Below, one piece after another: positions 50,592 to 63,213 of a DNA stretch of 64,000 nucleotides (within the stretch, counting starts at the first letter, position 1; the number at the start of each line of letters is the position of its first letter). The DNA lies in contig NC_079235.1 of the NCBI RefSeq assembly GCF_028502605.1, positions 2,170,001-2,234,000 on the forward strand, in the 5' to 3' direction. A program made the translations under genes and the position numbers. The notes under the pieces were generated by a model. It worked only from the letters and a program-made list of their open reading frames with translations, searched no databases and had not been told where the DNA came from. Source of the DNA: Trichoderma breve (taxonomy: Eukaryota; Ascomycota; Sordariomycetes; Hypocreales; Hypocreaceae).

Positions 50592-53500
50592 GATTGAAGA
50601 CGTCGAATTAAGAGAATCCAATACAGCTGAGCTGATAATTGTTGGACAAGTGTCACGGAGGTGACGGATATTGTACACACAAAGGAAAGCCGCAACGCCA
50701 AAATCAGGAACAGTAAAACAAAACGAACTCCTGCTATGTGATTCCAGACAAGTGAAAAAAAGAGCAAGACCCGTAAGATCTTTATTTAACTTGACATCAA
50801 CACTTGAGGAGGCAAAGAGGCGATATTCAATCTCGAAAGCTCAGGTGGGGCTGAGCATCCGTTGCAGATGTTGGTGGGGTTTCGATGACTGCCTCTTTAC
50901 GGACTCCGTACTATGAGTCACTAGCATCCAGTTGGTCAGCCAACATTAAGTGGTAGTATTCTAACAGCAATCTACTACTAAAAGCTGTCAAGTTTGTTAG
51001 AGCGAAACTTGTACGGCATTTCCAGAGATCCTAGACTTGGATCCCTTCATTTTGAGGCTTTGCGCTGAATTATAGGAGATAAATTTTAACATTGTCATTT
51101 CTGTAGTCATTTAATACCTAGTGAGTCACTGTAGAACTAACCGTTTGAAGCAACTATCCCCTACAGGTTAGCTGTTTCACGCAGCATCGTGCTTTTGTCT
51201 TTGATCCTGCCATTGATGTTTTCTGTGAGACGGACATTTGCCAACGCTCTGCTCGTTTAATATTGCGCGTTCATATTGGAGCGCTACTCCGCACTGCCGG
51301 TAGGAGAGAGTAGAGTGTCAATCGTCGATCTGTGGCTAGGTATGGGCCGAATAGAGATGCGTCTCAAATTGCATCGATTACAAATAAGCTACAATCACAC
51401 AACGTACCATTCGAGCACGTTGGGCAGTTTAATTGGCAGTAAAGAGAGCCTGTGATTTGAATGACTTGCCTTGGTTTTGGTTGGCTGATCCCACGGCTGT
51501 ACAGCCATGCACCCATCACACGATGGTTGTTCTTTGTTCGTATCGGCAATAGACATGCATGCGTCCAGTTCAGGCTCTTCACTTCTTGCAAAAGCGTCGT
51601 GTTTACGTGCCGATCTACGTGTTACGGAATATCCTGATGTACAATCAAGACACAGAATACAAGGATCAGAGCCTAACAACGGGAATTTTACAAACGCAGG
51701 GAGCAATTCGCGGGCGTATTGGAGCTGGTATAGCTGTGGCTGCGAGACATCTCAACAGTGGCTCGGCAAAAAGGAAATAAATTAGACGAAAAATTTTTCC
51801 TTGTTATCCGCCCTCTGCTCGTTTATCCGGGGAAAGAAGACAATGATCCTATTTGCCTGATGATGACCTTGTCAGTCAACAGAATGGCTACTCGTGAAGC
51901 TGTCTGGCGGATGGACATGCAGCACCACATGCATGTGTACTTATTCGGTAGCTGTTTGAACACCTGGGTGGCTGAATCGAGAAGGGAAAAAGGAGGCACC
52001 TCGGGACGAGATCGAATCAAGAAAATAGAATAAAATAAAAATGAATAAAATAAAATGAAGAAATAAGTAAATGCAGCACGAGTTAGACAATGCGGAGACG
52101 TTTACTTGGTCGGTATTTTTTCGTGGCAATAGCATCACAACACCCTGCATCACGTTTACCTTTACATGAATGCACGTACATGCGTAGCAGCAGTCTGGCA
52201 CATACAGTCACGCCCGGCAGTGTGATCCGGGGAGAAGCATGAGACAGCAGCACGCATGAGAGACATGGAGAGACACGCAACGGCAGACAGCCAGCCAGAC
52301 AATGTAGGGAGAGGAGAGACCATGTCGAGCTGCCGCCTGCTTGCTCACCGTGATCAGACAGGCACACACGCCCCCCATCTGTAGGTTCGGGGATGACCTG
52401 AGGGTACCCGCGAGACAAAGGCATTGGTGCTCTTTCTACCTACTCAGAGCTCCGTGTAATCCGCACACGATGTGTACATGCAGCTTCAGCATTCCAATGT
52501 TGTAACTAATGTGAGGAGCTCAACAAACATGAGCCCCCCATTCGCATGCCCCACGGAGGAAAAAAAAAAAGAACATCACACATAAGGCGCACATGGGGCA
52601 ATGCAATGGATGCGAAAGAGTGCTTGAAGAGCATAAACAAGTCAAAAAAAAGGACGGAGAAAAAGAGAATAGAGCCAAAAAAGGAGGGGGGCAGCAGATG
52701 CCTGGTGCCGGAGTAATTTGCAGCTGGACGAATGGCTTGGTCGTGGAGGTCTGCCAGCTCAGCAATTGTCAGGCAGATGACCTTGGAGGCGGGATGGCGG
52801 CTGCATCAGCGCCTGGGGGGGCGGTGAGAAGACTCTAAGCAGGAGGCCAAACCACTTTGAAGGGTTGCAGGGCAGGATTCGGGAAGTGTTGGCCTCATCA
52901 TGCCGTAAGAGGAATCCCTGAGCTGAGGCCTGTGGTTTCATTTTTCATGCTGAGAGGAGATGCTGCCCTCCCGAACTGGGAGCAGAGAAGCACATCTTGG
53001 GAGAAACAGCTGGTGGGGTCTGACACCACCCGCATGCAGCACAATATAAGAATAGATGCATCTTGCTATTGGCCTCTGTGAATAAAATGAAAAATAAAAA
53101 TAAAATAAAATATATTATTATTATTATTATTTGCCTTCATTCCTATTTTCGTTTCGTTTTTATTTTCTCTCCGCTACCCTTGTCGGCATTGTTTTTCCAC
53201 CCCCCAGCCCGCCGTTTGGGTATCGACAAGAAAGCAGCCTCGCAGCTCAACAGACCTGGAGCTCCATCTCTTTTCCTACAATTTGGAATGGATATGTGGG
53301 AATTGCTTTGACAAGCTGGGCACCGTTTCTCTTGTACTCAAGCTCCCGTATACCTACGCATCCAGAGTACTTTTTCATCTTCAGCTTACATGTACATGTG
53401 TCCTACTTTCTAGTCTATAGAGCACTTTTACCGTAATACATACCTACAACCACCACGACTTACTCTCATTTCGTTCCGTTACTTGACTCACACCTCACTC

Positions 53501-54500
53501 AACTCGTCTCATTTAAATCCTTCAAGCCTCCAAATTCCCCGGCTTGCGTTTCCGTTGCATCTGTAGTGGCTGTCTCCCTGCCCAAGATATATTAAATAGG
53601 GTGTATAAGCTTGTGTGTATACAAACAACAAAGCCCTTCTGCTTAGCTGTAGGAATCCCCGAAAAAAAGCCCCTCGTATATCACAAGCCCCCTGTCCATC
53701 GTGTTTTCTTTTTTGCCTTTTTTCTCTTTTCCCTTTGGCTAAGCCATCGCCATGGGACTTGAGAGCGTGCGCAATAACGCCGCGGTCAGGCAGACTTTCT
53801 GAGCCCCCTTTCTTCCCCCGCAACGTTCTTTGTCTGCTAGCCATGCTTTGGGCGTCAAAAACGGCCATGGCTGAATCACACGAGAAGCCCCATCTGACGG
53901 CCGCTCGTTCGACTTTCTCGCCAATGCAAGACGGAGCATGTGTTCCTGGCCGCCTGAAGGGCCGCATGCTAATGTACGTGTATGTGCGTACAGCTGTCTG
54001 TACATGCATCAAGCTTTTCTTTCCCATCACAGACACTTGACACACACTGACGCATGCACGGACACAACGCACAGAGACATGCCCTCCGCAAGCACAAAGT
54101 CCACGTCCCCCGTCCAAGCATTCATTATTCACACATCACACATCACGCACCACGCGCATTATCTGCATGCGCTCCGTACGCCCATCACCGGCAGTGTGTA
54201 ATAGCTAACCTGTACGAGGCTGCGGGCTGGGCCATCCAGGTCGCGATGGTACCTGTACCAAGACACCTTGTGCAAGCTTGTCGTGTTACTTTGTACTCAC
54301 TCGGAGCAGGCTGCTCTCACACACACTCATACAAGACAAGACACGCATCAATAGTATTCACAGACTCAGACACGGATGCTAGAGTCTTGGCACTTGTGCA
54401 AATTAATTGCATCTGCAGAATAAGTTGATCCCCCATCTCAGGTGGCAAACTATGTTATCAGCATGAGCCTTGGATGCTATCACCATCTGCTCGGATGCTT
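50592..54500. other. Gene-free stretch upstream of the CHY gene
   Basis: Likely holds the CHY gene promoter at its left end. Two A-rich (AAAAT)-type tracts lie at about 52021-52071 and 53081-53131, the second running into a TTA repeat. CA-rich sequence occurs around 54040-54140. A 207-codon minus-strand frame at 53509-54132 lacks domain features and is opposed by plus-strand frames. No supportable gene. Confidence 0.5.
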
Positions 54501-56648
54501 GTCAATCCCGGTTATCACACCGAATCCTCCGTCATCCAATCTATCGTGCTCTCAAGTGAATGGGCGAAAGAGTTTAGGTAGGGTGTGTAGAGAGCTGCCC
54601 AAGCATTGAAAAGTCGTGTTACAATGATCATGCCGCTGCTCATTTCTTTGCTCTGAACACGGGCGCCAGCCTTCGTCTTCCGACTGGCTGAGCCCTTTCA
54701 ATGTTTTGGCGCCTCCTCGTCGTAAACGGTCAAGACTCGAAGCTGGGAAGATTGCCGTTGTAATCCCATTCGATGAAATCTGCTGAGCCACTTACTTCAC
54801 GGATCCCGGCTGCCGTCACACCGGTCACTTTGTTCGTCACATTACACAGCAGCCTCTGTGGTTTCATTCGAGTTTCGTTGTACAATGTAGACGGGCGCCT
54901 CCATCTCGATTTGGTGCCACTGCACTTTTTATCAGAAGGGAGGGCCTTGGCGTTTTCGAATCAAGTTTTTTCCCCGTTGCCTTATCTTGCAACACCATAC
55001 GTTCTGTTATGAACCATGCATGTTGTGTGCTATTGCTCTTCCGAGACGTCATGCTTTGCTCAACTCGACCTTACCGACTCTTGTCTCACATTGGTCACCG
55101 CATTTCCTTTTTTGTAATGAGAGAATCCGTTTTGTAAAACATGACCTGCGTCTTCCCTTCTCCGTCCAGGGATCACTCGCTCACCGGCTGTATCAGCCGC
55201 AGCTGAAAAAAAAAAGGAATTATACGTCGCCAGACCTCTAGCAGTAGAGACTCGTCACAGTTTTACTAGGATCTATGCCTGCCTTCAGACCGCAACTTTC
55301 TTTTCTAAATTTAGGTAGGAAAGCCACTTAGTTTAAAAAAATGGCTTGAACGACATGTAATACTGTTTTGGGGCGTGAGCAGTTGATGTGCTACGTGGGG
55401 ATGAAAAAGCTGTATGTCATGACCTTGAGCGGGCCTCTGTTTTATGGAGCGTAATATTGGGCTTCAGTGGATTTGAGAATTGAGTTGGGTGTTAAGAATT
55501 AATTAATTAATTTAAAGATGAATATTTTAGTCTCGAAAATATACTGCACGGTGCTTGGGCTTTGAAGGAGATAACGGAACAAAACGGCTCTCCTCAAGCT
55601 CCTCTTCCAAGATGCCTTGTCCTCCCAGCTCTTTTTATTTCGACTTGGGCTTCGTTTTCGAGATATGGTCTCTAAAATTATTGGAAATAGACTTCATAGA
55701 TATCAGTTTGAATGGGGATATCGGGGTGCAACTTTTGCATAGTTGTGTGAGCGTGGCTAGCCCCTGCTTCATTGTAGGGAAAGCAAGACAAAGAAGAGCC
55801 GAGCTGAGTGAGCAAGTAATAGGACACTTGCGTGATGTATAACATGATAAAAAACAAGAATATGTTGTCGAATTCCGGGAGCAATGCTTGATTCCTAGCA
55901 GCAGCGTTGACCCTGCGAGCAACATTATTGATCACCGCCGCTATATTTCTTATCTGGGCGCCCCTTCGTACTTCATGCCTCCGGTCCATGTTGGTTACTC
56001 GTGATTTGAGTTCAAATTTTCTGGTAACTTCTGAAAGGCTCCCTTATTAGAATAGTGTTACTTTGAAATGACATACTCCGTGTAGTTGGACGTTCCAGGT
56101 CAATTTTGAGGTGTTGTTGAGTGTGGTAATGAGTGCGACCTGTGACACATCGTTTGAAAAGATCACTATGGAGTCTTATAACTTGGCAAATTATTCTACC
56201 GGGTTGCTATAAGCACCTCTAGTAATATCCATGAACCTTATCGTATATATGAATAGCAAGATAGTTGTTGATGTTGAAGCTTCTGAGGTGGGCGTTTAGA
56301 TTGGCTTTCCAACAGTGGCATCTTATGTTTTGTGGCTTCTGCTGTTGGTACAGATCATGCCTTCTAGCAGGCGACTCTAATCAATTGATCCAAGTGCTGT
56401 ACATAGTCTTTCGCCGAACCATCACTCGCAGCTTATTGAGCTGCAAATAACGTTATGAGTCAAAACCTCTATCCCTCAAACAGACTTCAAAGGCTTTAAT
56501 AGCATGTTGGCAAAGCGCAGGCAAAATGTCTTCATAAACTTTGTAGATTGATTTAGATTATCAACTCGCAGCGACGAGCAAAATGGTTTCTATTTGACCA
56601 ACCAGGCTTTTTGTATGACCCCTTATCTATGTTCAGACTCAAGCTCCC
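54501..56648. other. Gene-free stretch downstream of CCT5
   Basis: AT-richer than its surroundings, with a TTAATTAATTAATTTAAA stretch near 55497-55515. One 103-codon minus-strand frame is listed separately. The right end probably carries the CCT5 3' UTR. Nothing else is supportable. Confidence 0.5.
55678..55989 (-). CDS. Possible small ORF with one membrane segment
   Basis: A 103-codon frame from an ATG in a good context (CAACATGG). The product would have a basic N-terminus (MDRRHEVRRGAQIRN), a hydrophobic stretch near residues 44-58 (IFLFFIMLYITQ) and a polar tail. No family is recognised and a chance frame of this length is quite possible in a gap this size. Confidence 0.2.
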   Translation of the reverse strand: MDRRHEVRRGAQIRNIAAVINNVARRVNAAARNQALLPEFDNIFLFFIMLYITQVSYYLLTQLGSSLSCFPYNEAGASHAHTTMQKLHPDIPIQTDIYEVYFQ

Positions 56649-58545
56649 TTAAAAATCATTCTCATCAGAGCCAGACACAATGACATTGTTAACCTTGAGA
56701 ACCATGCGACACAGCTGTGTTGCCAGCTGCAGTTGCTGCTTCTTGCTAATCAGCGGGTCAATGACAAAGGCCGCCTTCATATCGTTGTCGCCACGCCCCA
56801 TGCAGTCAACACCGAGCTTTCCTCTGTTGTCAGGTCCTGCCTTGACCTGCTGGCTCTTCACCTCCGCCAAGGTTGAGATGGAGTTGAGACCACTGTTCTC
56901 AGCCAGAGCCATGGGGACGGCGTCCAGGGCTTCGGCAAAGGCACGCATGGCGTACTGCTCCAAGCCAGGGGTCTTGCCGGCGGCATCCTCAACCGCCAGA
57001 GAGCAAGCAATCTCGGCAGCACCACCTCCGTAGACAACTCGGTTGTCTCTTACGAGGTTTCGTACGACGCAGAGCGCATCGTGTAGTGACCGCTTGGCCT
57101 CGTCAATGATCTAGACACCCCATGTTAGCTAAAAGAGAACCTAATAGGCATCAAAACAACTAGTCATACCATCTTGTTGCTTCCTCGCACGAACACGGTC
57201 ACGGCTCTGGTGTTGGCGCACTCCTCAATGACCAGCATCTTCTCTCTTGTTGTTCCAAACGACATTTCTCTGACAATGCCGGCCGAACCCAGCTTCTCCG
57301 CCTTCAGATCCTCAAAGCGAGGCACTATCCTGCCGTTCGTCGCAATAGCAATCAATTCAATCTCGGGGCCACCGACCCATCGAACAGCGGGAAGCTGGTT
57401 CTGGAGCAACAGGTGGTTTGCCTCGTCATCAAAACCCCACTGGCAGATGGCCAAGTTTGCACCGGTGTCCTTGATCTGCTGAATCATCTCAATAAACTTC
57501 TCCTTCTCGTAGTTTTGCAGCTTCTTGAACTCTTCTACGCTTGTGATGTCGAGGTGGTGCTTGGTCTTGGGCTTGGGAGGCTCGAAAGCGCATGTCAGGA
57601 TGGCAATCTTGGCATCCTTGACCTCTGAGGGCATCTGGGGATGAGAGAAATCCTTGTCGATGATTACGCCCTTGACAAGAATGGTGTCCTCAAGAGCGCC
57701 ACCAACCTTGCCGTCGACCTTGATCAGATCGAAATCCACGTCTTTCCGCTCGAGGTCAGCCACGGACAGAACGGCGTCAACGGCAATGTTGGCAAACTGG
57801 TCATGAGCCTTGGAGACAATCTTGCTTCCCAAACTTGTCCGCGCCACCTTGAGCAGGTTAGAAGTCTCCTCCTTTGTAAACTCGATGGTATCTGAAATCT
57901 TGTCCAACTCGGCGACAGCAATGTCGCAGGCTTGGTCGTAGCCGTCGGCGATGCGGATAGGGTGAATGCCCTTGTCGATGAGGTCGGCGGCCTGCTCAAG
58001 GAGGGCGCCCGCCAGGACGACCACACCGGTAGTGCCGTCACCAATCTCCTCGTCTTGTGATTTCGAAAGCTCCACCAGCAGCTTGGCAACGTGGTTGCTG
58101 ACTTCCATCTGCTGGAGAATGGTAGCTCCATCGTTCGTGACCGTGATGTCGCCGTCTGGAGAGATTAGGATCTTGTCGAGACCGCGAGGACCCAGTGACG
58201 TCTTGACGAGGTTGGCAACTGTTCGGGCGGCGAGGATGTGTGACTTGACGGCTTCGTTGCCAAACTGGCGCTTCTTCTTCCCCTGACTAGACCGCCGTTA
58301 GATGATGTTGAGGTGCACACACGACGTCCCGGAACTTACTCTCTGACGACAATGAAGGGCCGACCTTGCTCATCCTTCATCACCGCCGCTGCGCGTTGGG
58401 TATTAGCTGTGGTCTCGAGGTCATCGTCGGGCCAGCATCGATTTACCGTTGGAAACATCTAGATCTAAATTGCGTGTCTGTTAGTTTCCACGCCTCACCC
58501 CTGACAAATCGTTGGACTCGATCTTGACATACTCAGCGAATTCAT
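56649..58545 (-). CDS. cct5: T-complex protein 1 subunit epsilon (CCT5)
   Basis: Subunit of the cytosolic TRiC/CCT chaperonin, the double-ring ATP-driven folding machine for actin, tubulin and other proteins. Five exons: 58533-58545, 58447-58464, 58340-58388, 57170-58286 and 56649-57110. Introns of 68, 58, 53 and 59 nt all have GT...AG ends. The spliced product is 552 residues, normal for the family, starting [19 protein letters not shown]. Group II chaperonin signatures are present: [19 protein letters not shown] (about 78-84), [15 protein letters not shown] (about 109-123) and [11 protein letters not shown]. The sequence around [20 protein letters not shown] and the tail [25 protein letters not shown] point to epsilon rather than other subunits. 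The first two exons are only 13 and 18 nt; they are supported by the family-like NLDVSNAA they encode. Divergent to HBS1. Confidence 0.95.
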
Positions 58546-59228
58546 TTTGGCTGGGGGAAACTTGTGATCAAATTTACACAAGACAACAGGAATCAATCAA
58601 TCTCGGCACCAAATGAATAAACCCCCGTGATTTGGCGACAGAGTATAGCTTCAAGCTTCCACGATCGTGCCCGAATTTTTCGACCGTTTGGGGGGAAGTT
58701 GCCTACAACTCCCACTACACAGGGTGCGGGACACGGACTAAGAAAAGTCCGCCACCGGTCACCCCGCCAAAGTATCGAGCTCCTGGAAATGCCCCTCCAT
58801 GACTTAATCAAGGAGGCACGAGCATGCTTTAGTACTGATGCCCCTCCGACGAATAAACTTGGAGCTAGACAACCTTTGGAACTCTTTTCTACCAACTTGA
58901 TATTTAGCCATTCTATTTCCTGTTGTTTTGATTCTTGATTCTTCTTTTTAGTTACAACTTTAGGTCTTGCTACTAGCATTCGCAACAGCTCCGTCGCATC
59001 GCAAGGCGCACTGCAACCCAGGAGGCGACGTCTGCCTAAGTCCATGAGTCAACCCCGAACATTCGTCACATGAAGTGCAACTAGTGCCGGGAAATCGCAG
59101 GCATTCCTCACCCTCACCCTCACCTTCTTCCACTCCCTCTCCCTGCAAACTCGCCACGAATACTCACCCTCTCTCTACGACCAATCTCCAAGAACACCCG
59201 ACAAAACAAATCTGTGGGTAGAATCGCA
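58546..59228. promoter_or_regulatory. Divergent promoter region of CCT5 and HBS1
   Basis: 683 bp between two divergently transcribed start codons, so both promoters must lie here or overlap it. CCCTCACC-type and CT-rich sequence (59105-59180) precedes HBS1, as in many fungal leaders. No clear TATA box was identified. Shared control is plausible but not shown. Confidence 0.6.
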
Positions 59229-61818
59229 ATGGCGCCCCCAACGTATGACGACGACGATTTCGTCGACCAGTACGACGACCTTGGAGAGGAGGAAGACGAA
59301 CTGAGCCCCGAAGACAAGATTGCCATGCAAAATGGCACAGCAGAAGTGCGCAAGGCTCTTGGGGTGGAAGCAGGCAAAGTCACAGTCGCGCAGATACAGG
59401 AGGCACTATGGCATTACTACTACGACATCGATAAATCTGTCGCCTATTTGACAAAGACCTTCATTGCGCCAGCTCCAAAACCAGCGCCAAAGAAGGCACC
59501 TGAAGGTAAGCCCGGCGCGTTCTCTTTACCTGCCAACCAAGCCTTGTTTTTGCGAACCTTTGGAGAAGACGATGAATCACTCGGGCACAATGCATACACC
59601 ACCACCATTTGCGACATCCATCGTCTCGCGTGCGCGTTTCCCATTATAGAGAAGCCTCAGATATCACCGACTTTTTTCGACGATATGCCATGGTTAGACA
59701 TACCGAGGGACCGAGAAACCGTGTTTATTGAGCCGCTACGCCCTCGGGGTGGGCTTCTGGGAGGTAGCGGTGCTGCTCCTAAGGTGTCTAAGCTTCAAGC
59801 CCTGGCTGCGCTGCGGAAGAAAAAGAATGAGGAGAAGAAAGCTCAAGAAAAAGCCGTCCCGCTAGAAAGCGAAGTGACAAAGCTTTCCATTTCTGATACA
59901 AACAAAGAAAACATTGGTCCGATCTCAAAGCTCAAAGACCAAAGCTCGCAACACGACTCGGCCGTGGCCTCTACTTTACCAGCGCAGGAGAGAGCGACAA
60001 CATCAGACAACACAGGCAACTCTCTAGGGGAAGACACCAGCTTGCCAACTATCACTGAATACAAACCTGATGTCGATATCAAGTCTGAAGAAGCAAAGCC
60101 GGTAATAGGCCACAGTCATGCTCCTTCTGCATTTGCACGGACGCTTTTCGGGTCGGTTTCAGAGGCAGACGAAACGCGCAGGCGGGATGTTTTCGCAATG
60201 CCCTATACCCAATCACCTTCCTTTCTAGCAAACGCTTTCTCCGAACCCAGCCCCGACGATATTGTGCTCGCGGCCCGGGCCAAAGGTTCGAATTTTGCTA
60301 AGGCGAAATGATGGGCTAATTCTAATTTTTGATCCAGCGGGAAAGAAAGCTCCGGCGGCGGCAGCGAAAGCCCCCAAGAAGTCCCAGAAGAGTGAAGAGG
60401 CATCTAAAGAAGCCGGGCTTGCGAGCAGCGTCTCAAGTCTCAAAGTCAGCGACGCCCCACCTCCCAAGAGTAAAGGCCTCGATGTTCTCAAAGAGTTTGA
60501 GCAGAGCGCTAGCAAGAAGAATGCGAGCTTTGTAGTAGTTGGTAAGTTCCCTCATATCTATATTCTAGAAGTTGTTTAAAAACAATGTTGCTGAGGCCAA
60601 GTCGCACAAGGTCACGTCGATGCCGGCAAGAGTACATTAATGGGCCGACTTCTTCTGGAGCTTAAGCTTGTGGAAGAGCGTACGGTGGATAAGTACCGCC
60701 GGCAGGCTGAGAAAACTGGAAAACAGTCTTTTGCCCTGGCTTGGGTCATGGACCAGAGAAGCGAGGAAAGAGACCGAGGAGTGACAATAGACATCGCCAC
60801 AAACCATTTCGAAACCGAATCAACCAAGTTTACGATTCTAGATGCGCCGGGGCATCGAGACTTTGTACCCAATATGATTGCTGGCGCTAGTCAGGCAGAT
60901 TTTGCCATTCTGGTTATCGACGCTAATACCGGAGCTTACGAAAAGGGCTTGAAAGGACAAACGCGAGAGCATGTTTTGCTTCTACGAAGTTTAGGCGTGC
61001 AACGCCTGATTGTTGCCGTGAACAAGCTCGACATGGTTGGGTGGTCTCAGGACAGGTTTCAAGAAATCTCAGAGGAAGTCTCCGGCTTCCTGACAGGTCT
61101 GGGATTCCAGGAAAAGTCTGTAACGTTCATCCCTATTTCGGGTTTGAATGGAGATAATATTGTCAAGAGAACAGAGGATGCTGCTGGGGCTTGGTACAAG
61201 GGCCCTACTTTAATAGAGGGTCTAGAAGCCTCAGGACCGTCTACTGTGCGATCTTTGAAGAAACCTTTTCGAATGGCCATTTCAGAGATTTTCCGCTCGC
61301 AGCAAGGAACTACAACACTTGCTGGTCGCATCGATTCAGGTACGATTCAGGTTGGAGATGCTCTGTTGGTGCAGCCTAGCGGGGAATCAGCGTACATCAA
61401 GTCCATCATGCTCGATACCGAGGCCAAGGATTGGGCAGTAGCCGGCCAAAACGTCAGCGTTGCGTTGACAAACATTGATCCTATTCACATCAAGATTGGT
61501 GACATAATTTGCCACACGACAGACCCTATCGCCATTGGTGACACGTTTACCATGAAGGCCATGGCATTTGAACATCTGATGCCCATGCCAGTGGATCTCC
61601 ACCGTGGCAGACTTCACGCAGCAGGCCAGATTCAATCAATAGCGGCTCTGCTTGACAAGGCCACCGGCGAAGTCATCAAAAAGAAGCCAAAGGTGGTACA
61701 GCCCGGAGGAGTTGCTCGTGTCTTGATCAAGCTGGAGGCAAAGGTTCCTCTGGAGCCCGGACAGCGGGTTGTCATCAGAAGCGGGGGCGAGACCATAGCC
61801 GCCGGCTTATTAGAGTAA
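59229..61818 (+). CDS. hbs1: HBS1-type ribosome-rescue GTPase
   Basis: Translational GTPase related to eEF1A/eRF3 that acts with Dom34/Pelota to rescue stalled ribosomes in no-go and non-stop mRNA decay. Proposed exons: 59229-59505, 59650-60285, 60338-60541 and 60611-61818; introns are 144, 52 and 69 nt. The product is 774 residues. An acidic N-terminus leads into the HBS1 N-terminal helical domain (EVRKALGVEAGKVTVAQIQEALW...DIDKSVAYL), then a disordered linker with PW-containing and LQALAALRKKKNEEKK motifs. The G domain starts at about residue 373: G1 GHVDAGKST, G2 RGVTID (428), G3 DAPGH (450), G4 NKLD (510). Beta-barrel domains II and III follow to the C-terminus. The DKYRRQAEKTGKQSFALAWVMD switch region supports HBS1 over eEF1A. 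The first intron is stop-free and a multiple of three. Longer than yeast Hbs1 because of the linker. Confidence 0.93.
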
Positions 61819-63213
61819 AAGCATCATACAGCAGTTTTGGGTCTACATGGAATACGAGTATAATGATAGACTGGGGATATTGGAATAGCAAAACAAACCA
61901 AATGAACATTGATAGACAAAGAATGTATATCAAAGACAAGTGTTGAATTGGGTACGCAATTTAGCGACGGTGGTCCTCTCGGCGGCTGACCAGTTTCACA
62001 AGGCCGAATGCGGCAAGTGGTTTAGAAGCGCGATACCCGGCGCCTATTCCCTGCTTTGTTGGTATCGAATAGTAATACAAAGGCCATTGCCGTGGATGCC
62101 CCGCCGAGAACGGATTGCTCGCCACTGTCTTGGTAGTTGCTCGTAGTTACGTGCCGACTATTTTTACCAGGTAATCGTGATATTGAGTGGAGGAGTGTCA
62201 CAACATCATGCTGATACTGTATACGAGTAGACTTCAGCCTCGCCGTGGCAAAACTACGTGGCAATGCCACTACGATGGATGGGATTCCAACGGGCTCTGT
62301 CGAGTTCTAAGCCGGTATCCACCCGGCTGCCGCCGGTTACTCCAAGTGTGAATAGGTGTTCCACGGAGCACAGAATAGGGCGGGCGGCTGTTACTCGGAG
62401 AGATGAGATGATACTCGTACATGTAAGCATAGCAACAACGTGGCCAGAACGGCTTGTCAGAACAGCTTCCTTTTCCGTTGCCGCATTGTGCCTAATAAGC
62501 CAAGCCGCCGGGTCTCCATCAATTCACGGCCGAAGTCATCTGAGTCACGTTCGGAATGGCATCGAATTTCTTCCGTCAGCGCGGCGTAGTGCGACAAAGG
62601 GCGAGAGGCCACATTTGCCTTGTGAGGGGCAAAATGGGGAAATAGGCTGGCGTTGGCCGTTCACAGAAGCTCCGAGTTAGGTAGGTCGGTTGTTTGGCCG
62701 GGCCTCTGGGCGCTGTCAACGGTACATTGCACACGGCAGAGTACATGACATTGGATGCAAACTCTATTGAGTGTTGACACTGTGAATGGCAACCAAAGGT
62801 CTGGTGTAGAATACAGTATGAATCATGACAGATCGCCCTGTCGCTTTGGCTCCGAAAATAAGACCCCTGTCACGTGGGGCTGAATGCTCCGGGGGCCCTG
62901 TTTGGCTCGCACAGGGACCCGTGCCTTGAACCTACCTGAAATCTGGCCTTTTTGAGCCTTCTGGACACCTCAACTTTTTCTGGGGCAATTCATAAAGTGG
63001 CTGATTGTCACCTCTCGTCTTCAACCCATTTTTTTCTTCTTCTCTTCAGCAAAGATACCCCCTCATCTGGTTCACAAACCGGCCCTGAGGACAAATAGAG
63101 CTCGCTCGCTGCGTTAGATCGCTGCGCATTTTCTTTTTTTCTTTTCCTCTTCACAGCTGCCGTATACTTTACGCGGGGCATCTAGAGATCCTCTTTCACA
63201 CATATTCTTCACA
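61819..63213. promoter_or_regulatory. HBS1 3' flank and BiP promoter region
   Basis: About 1.4 kb between tandem genes. The left part is the HBS1 3' UTR and flank. A CACGTG core lies at 62871-62876 (TGTCACGTGG), about 340 bases before the BiP start; such cores resemble bZIP/UPR-type sites, but this identity is inferred from sequence alone. A pyrimidine-rich run (63029-63049) ending TTCAG precedes the BiP leader and could be promoter CT-box sequence or a 5' UTR acceptor site. Confidence 0.5.
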
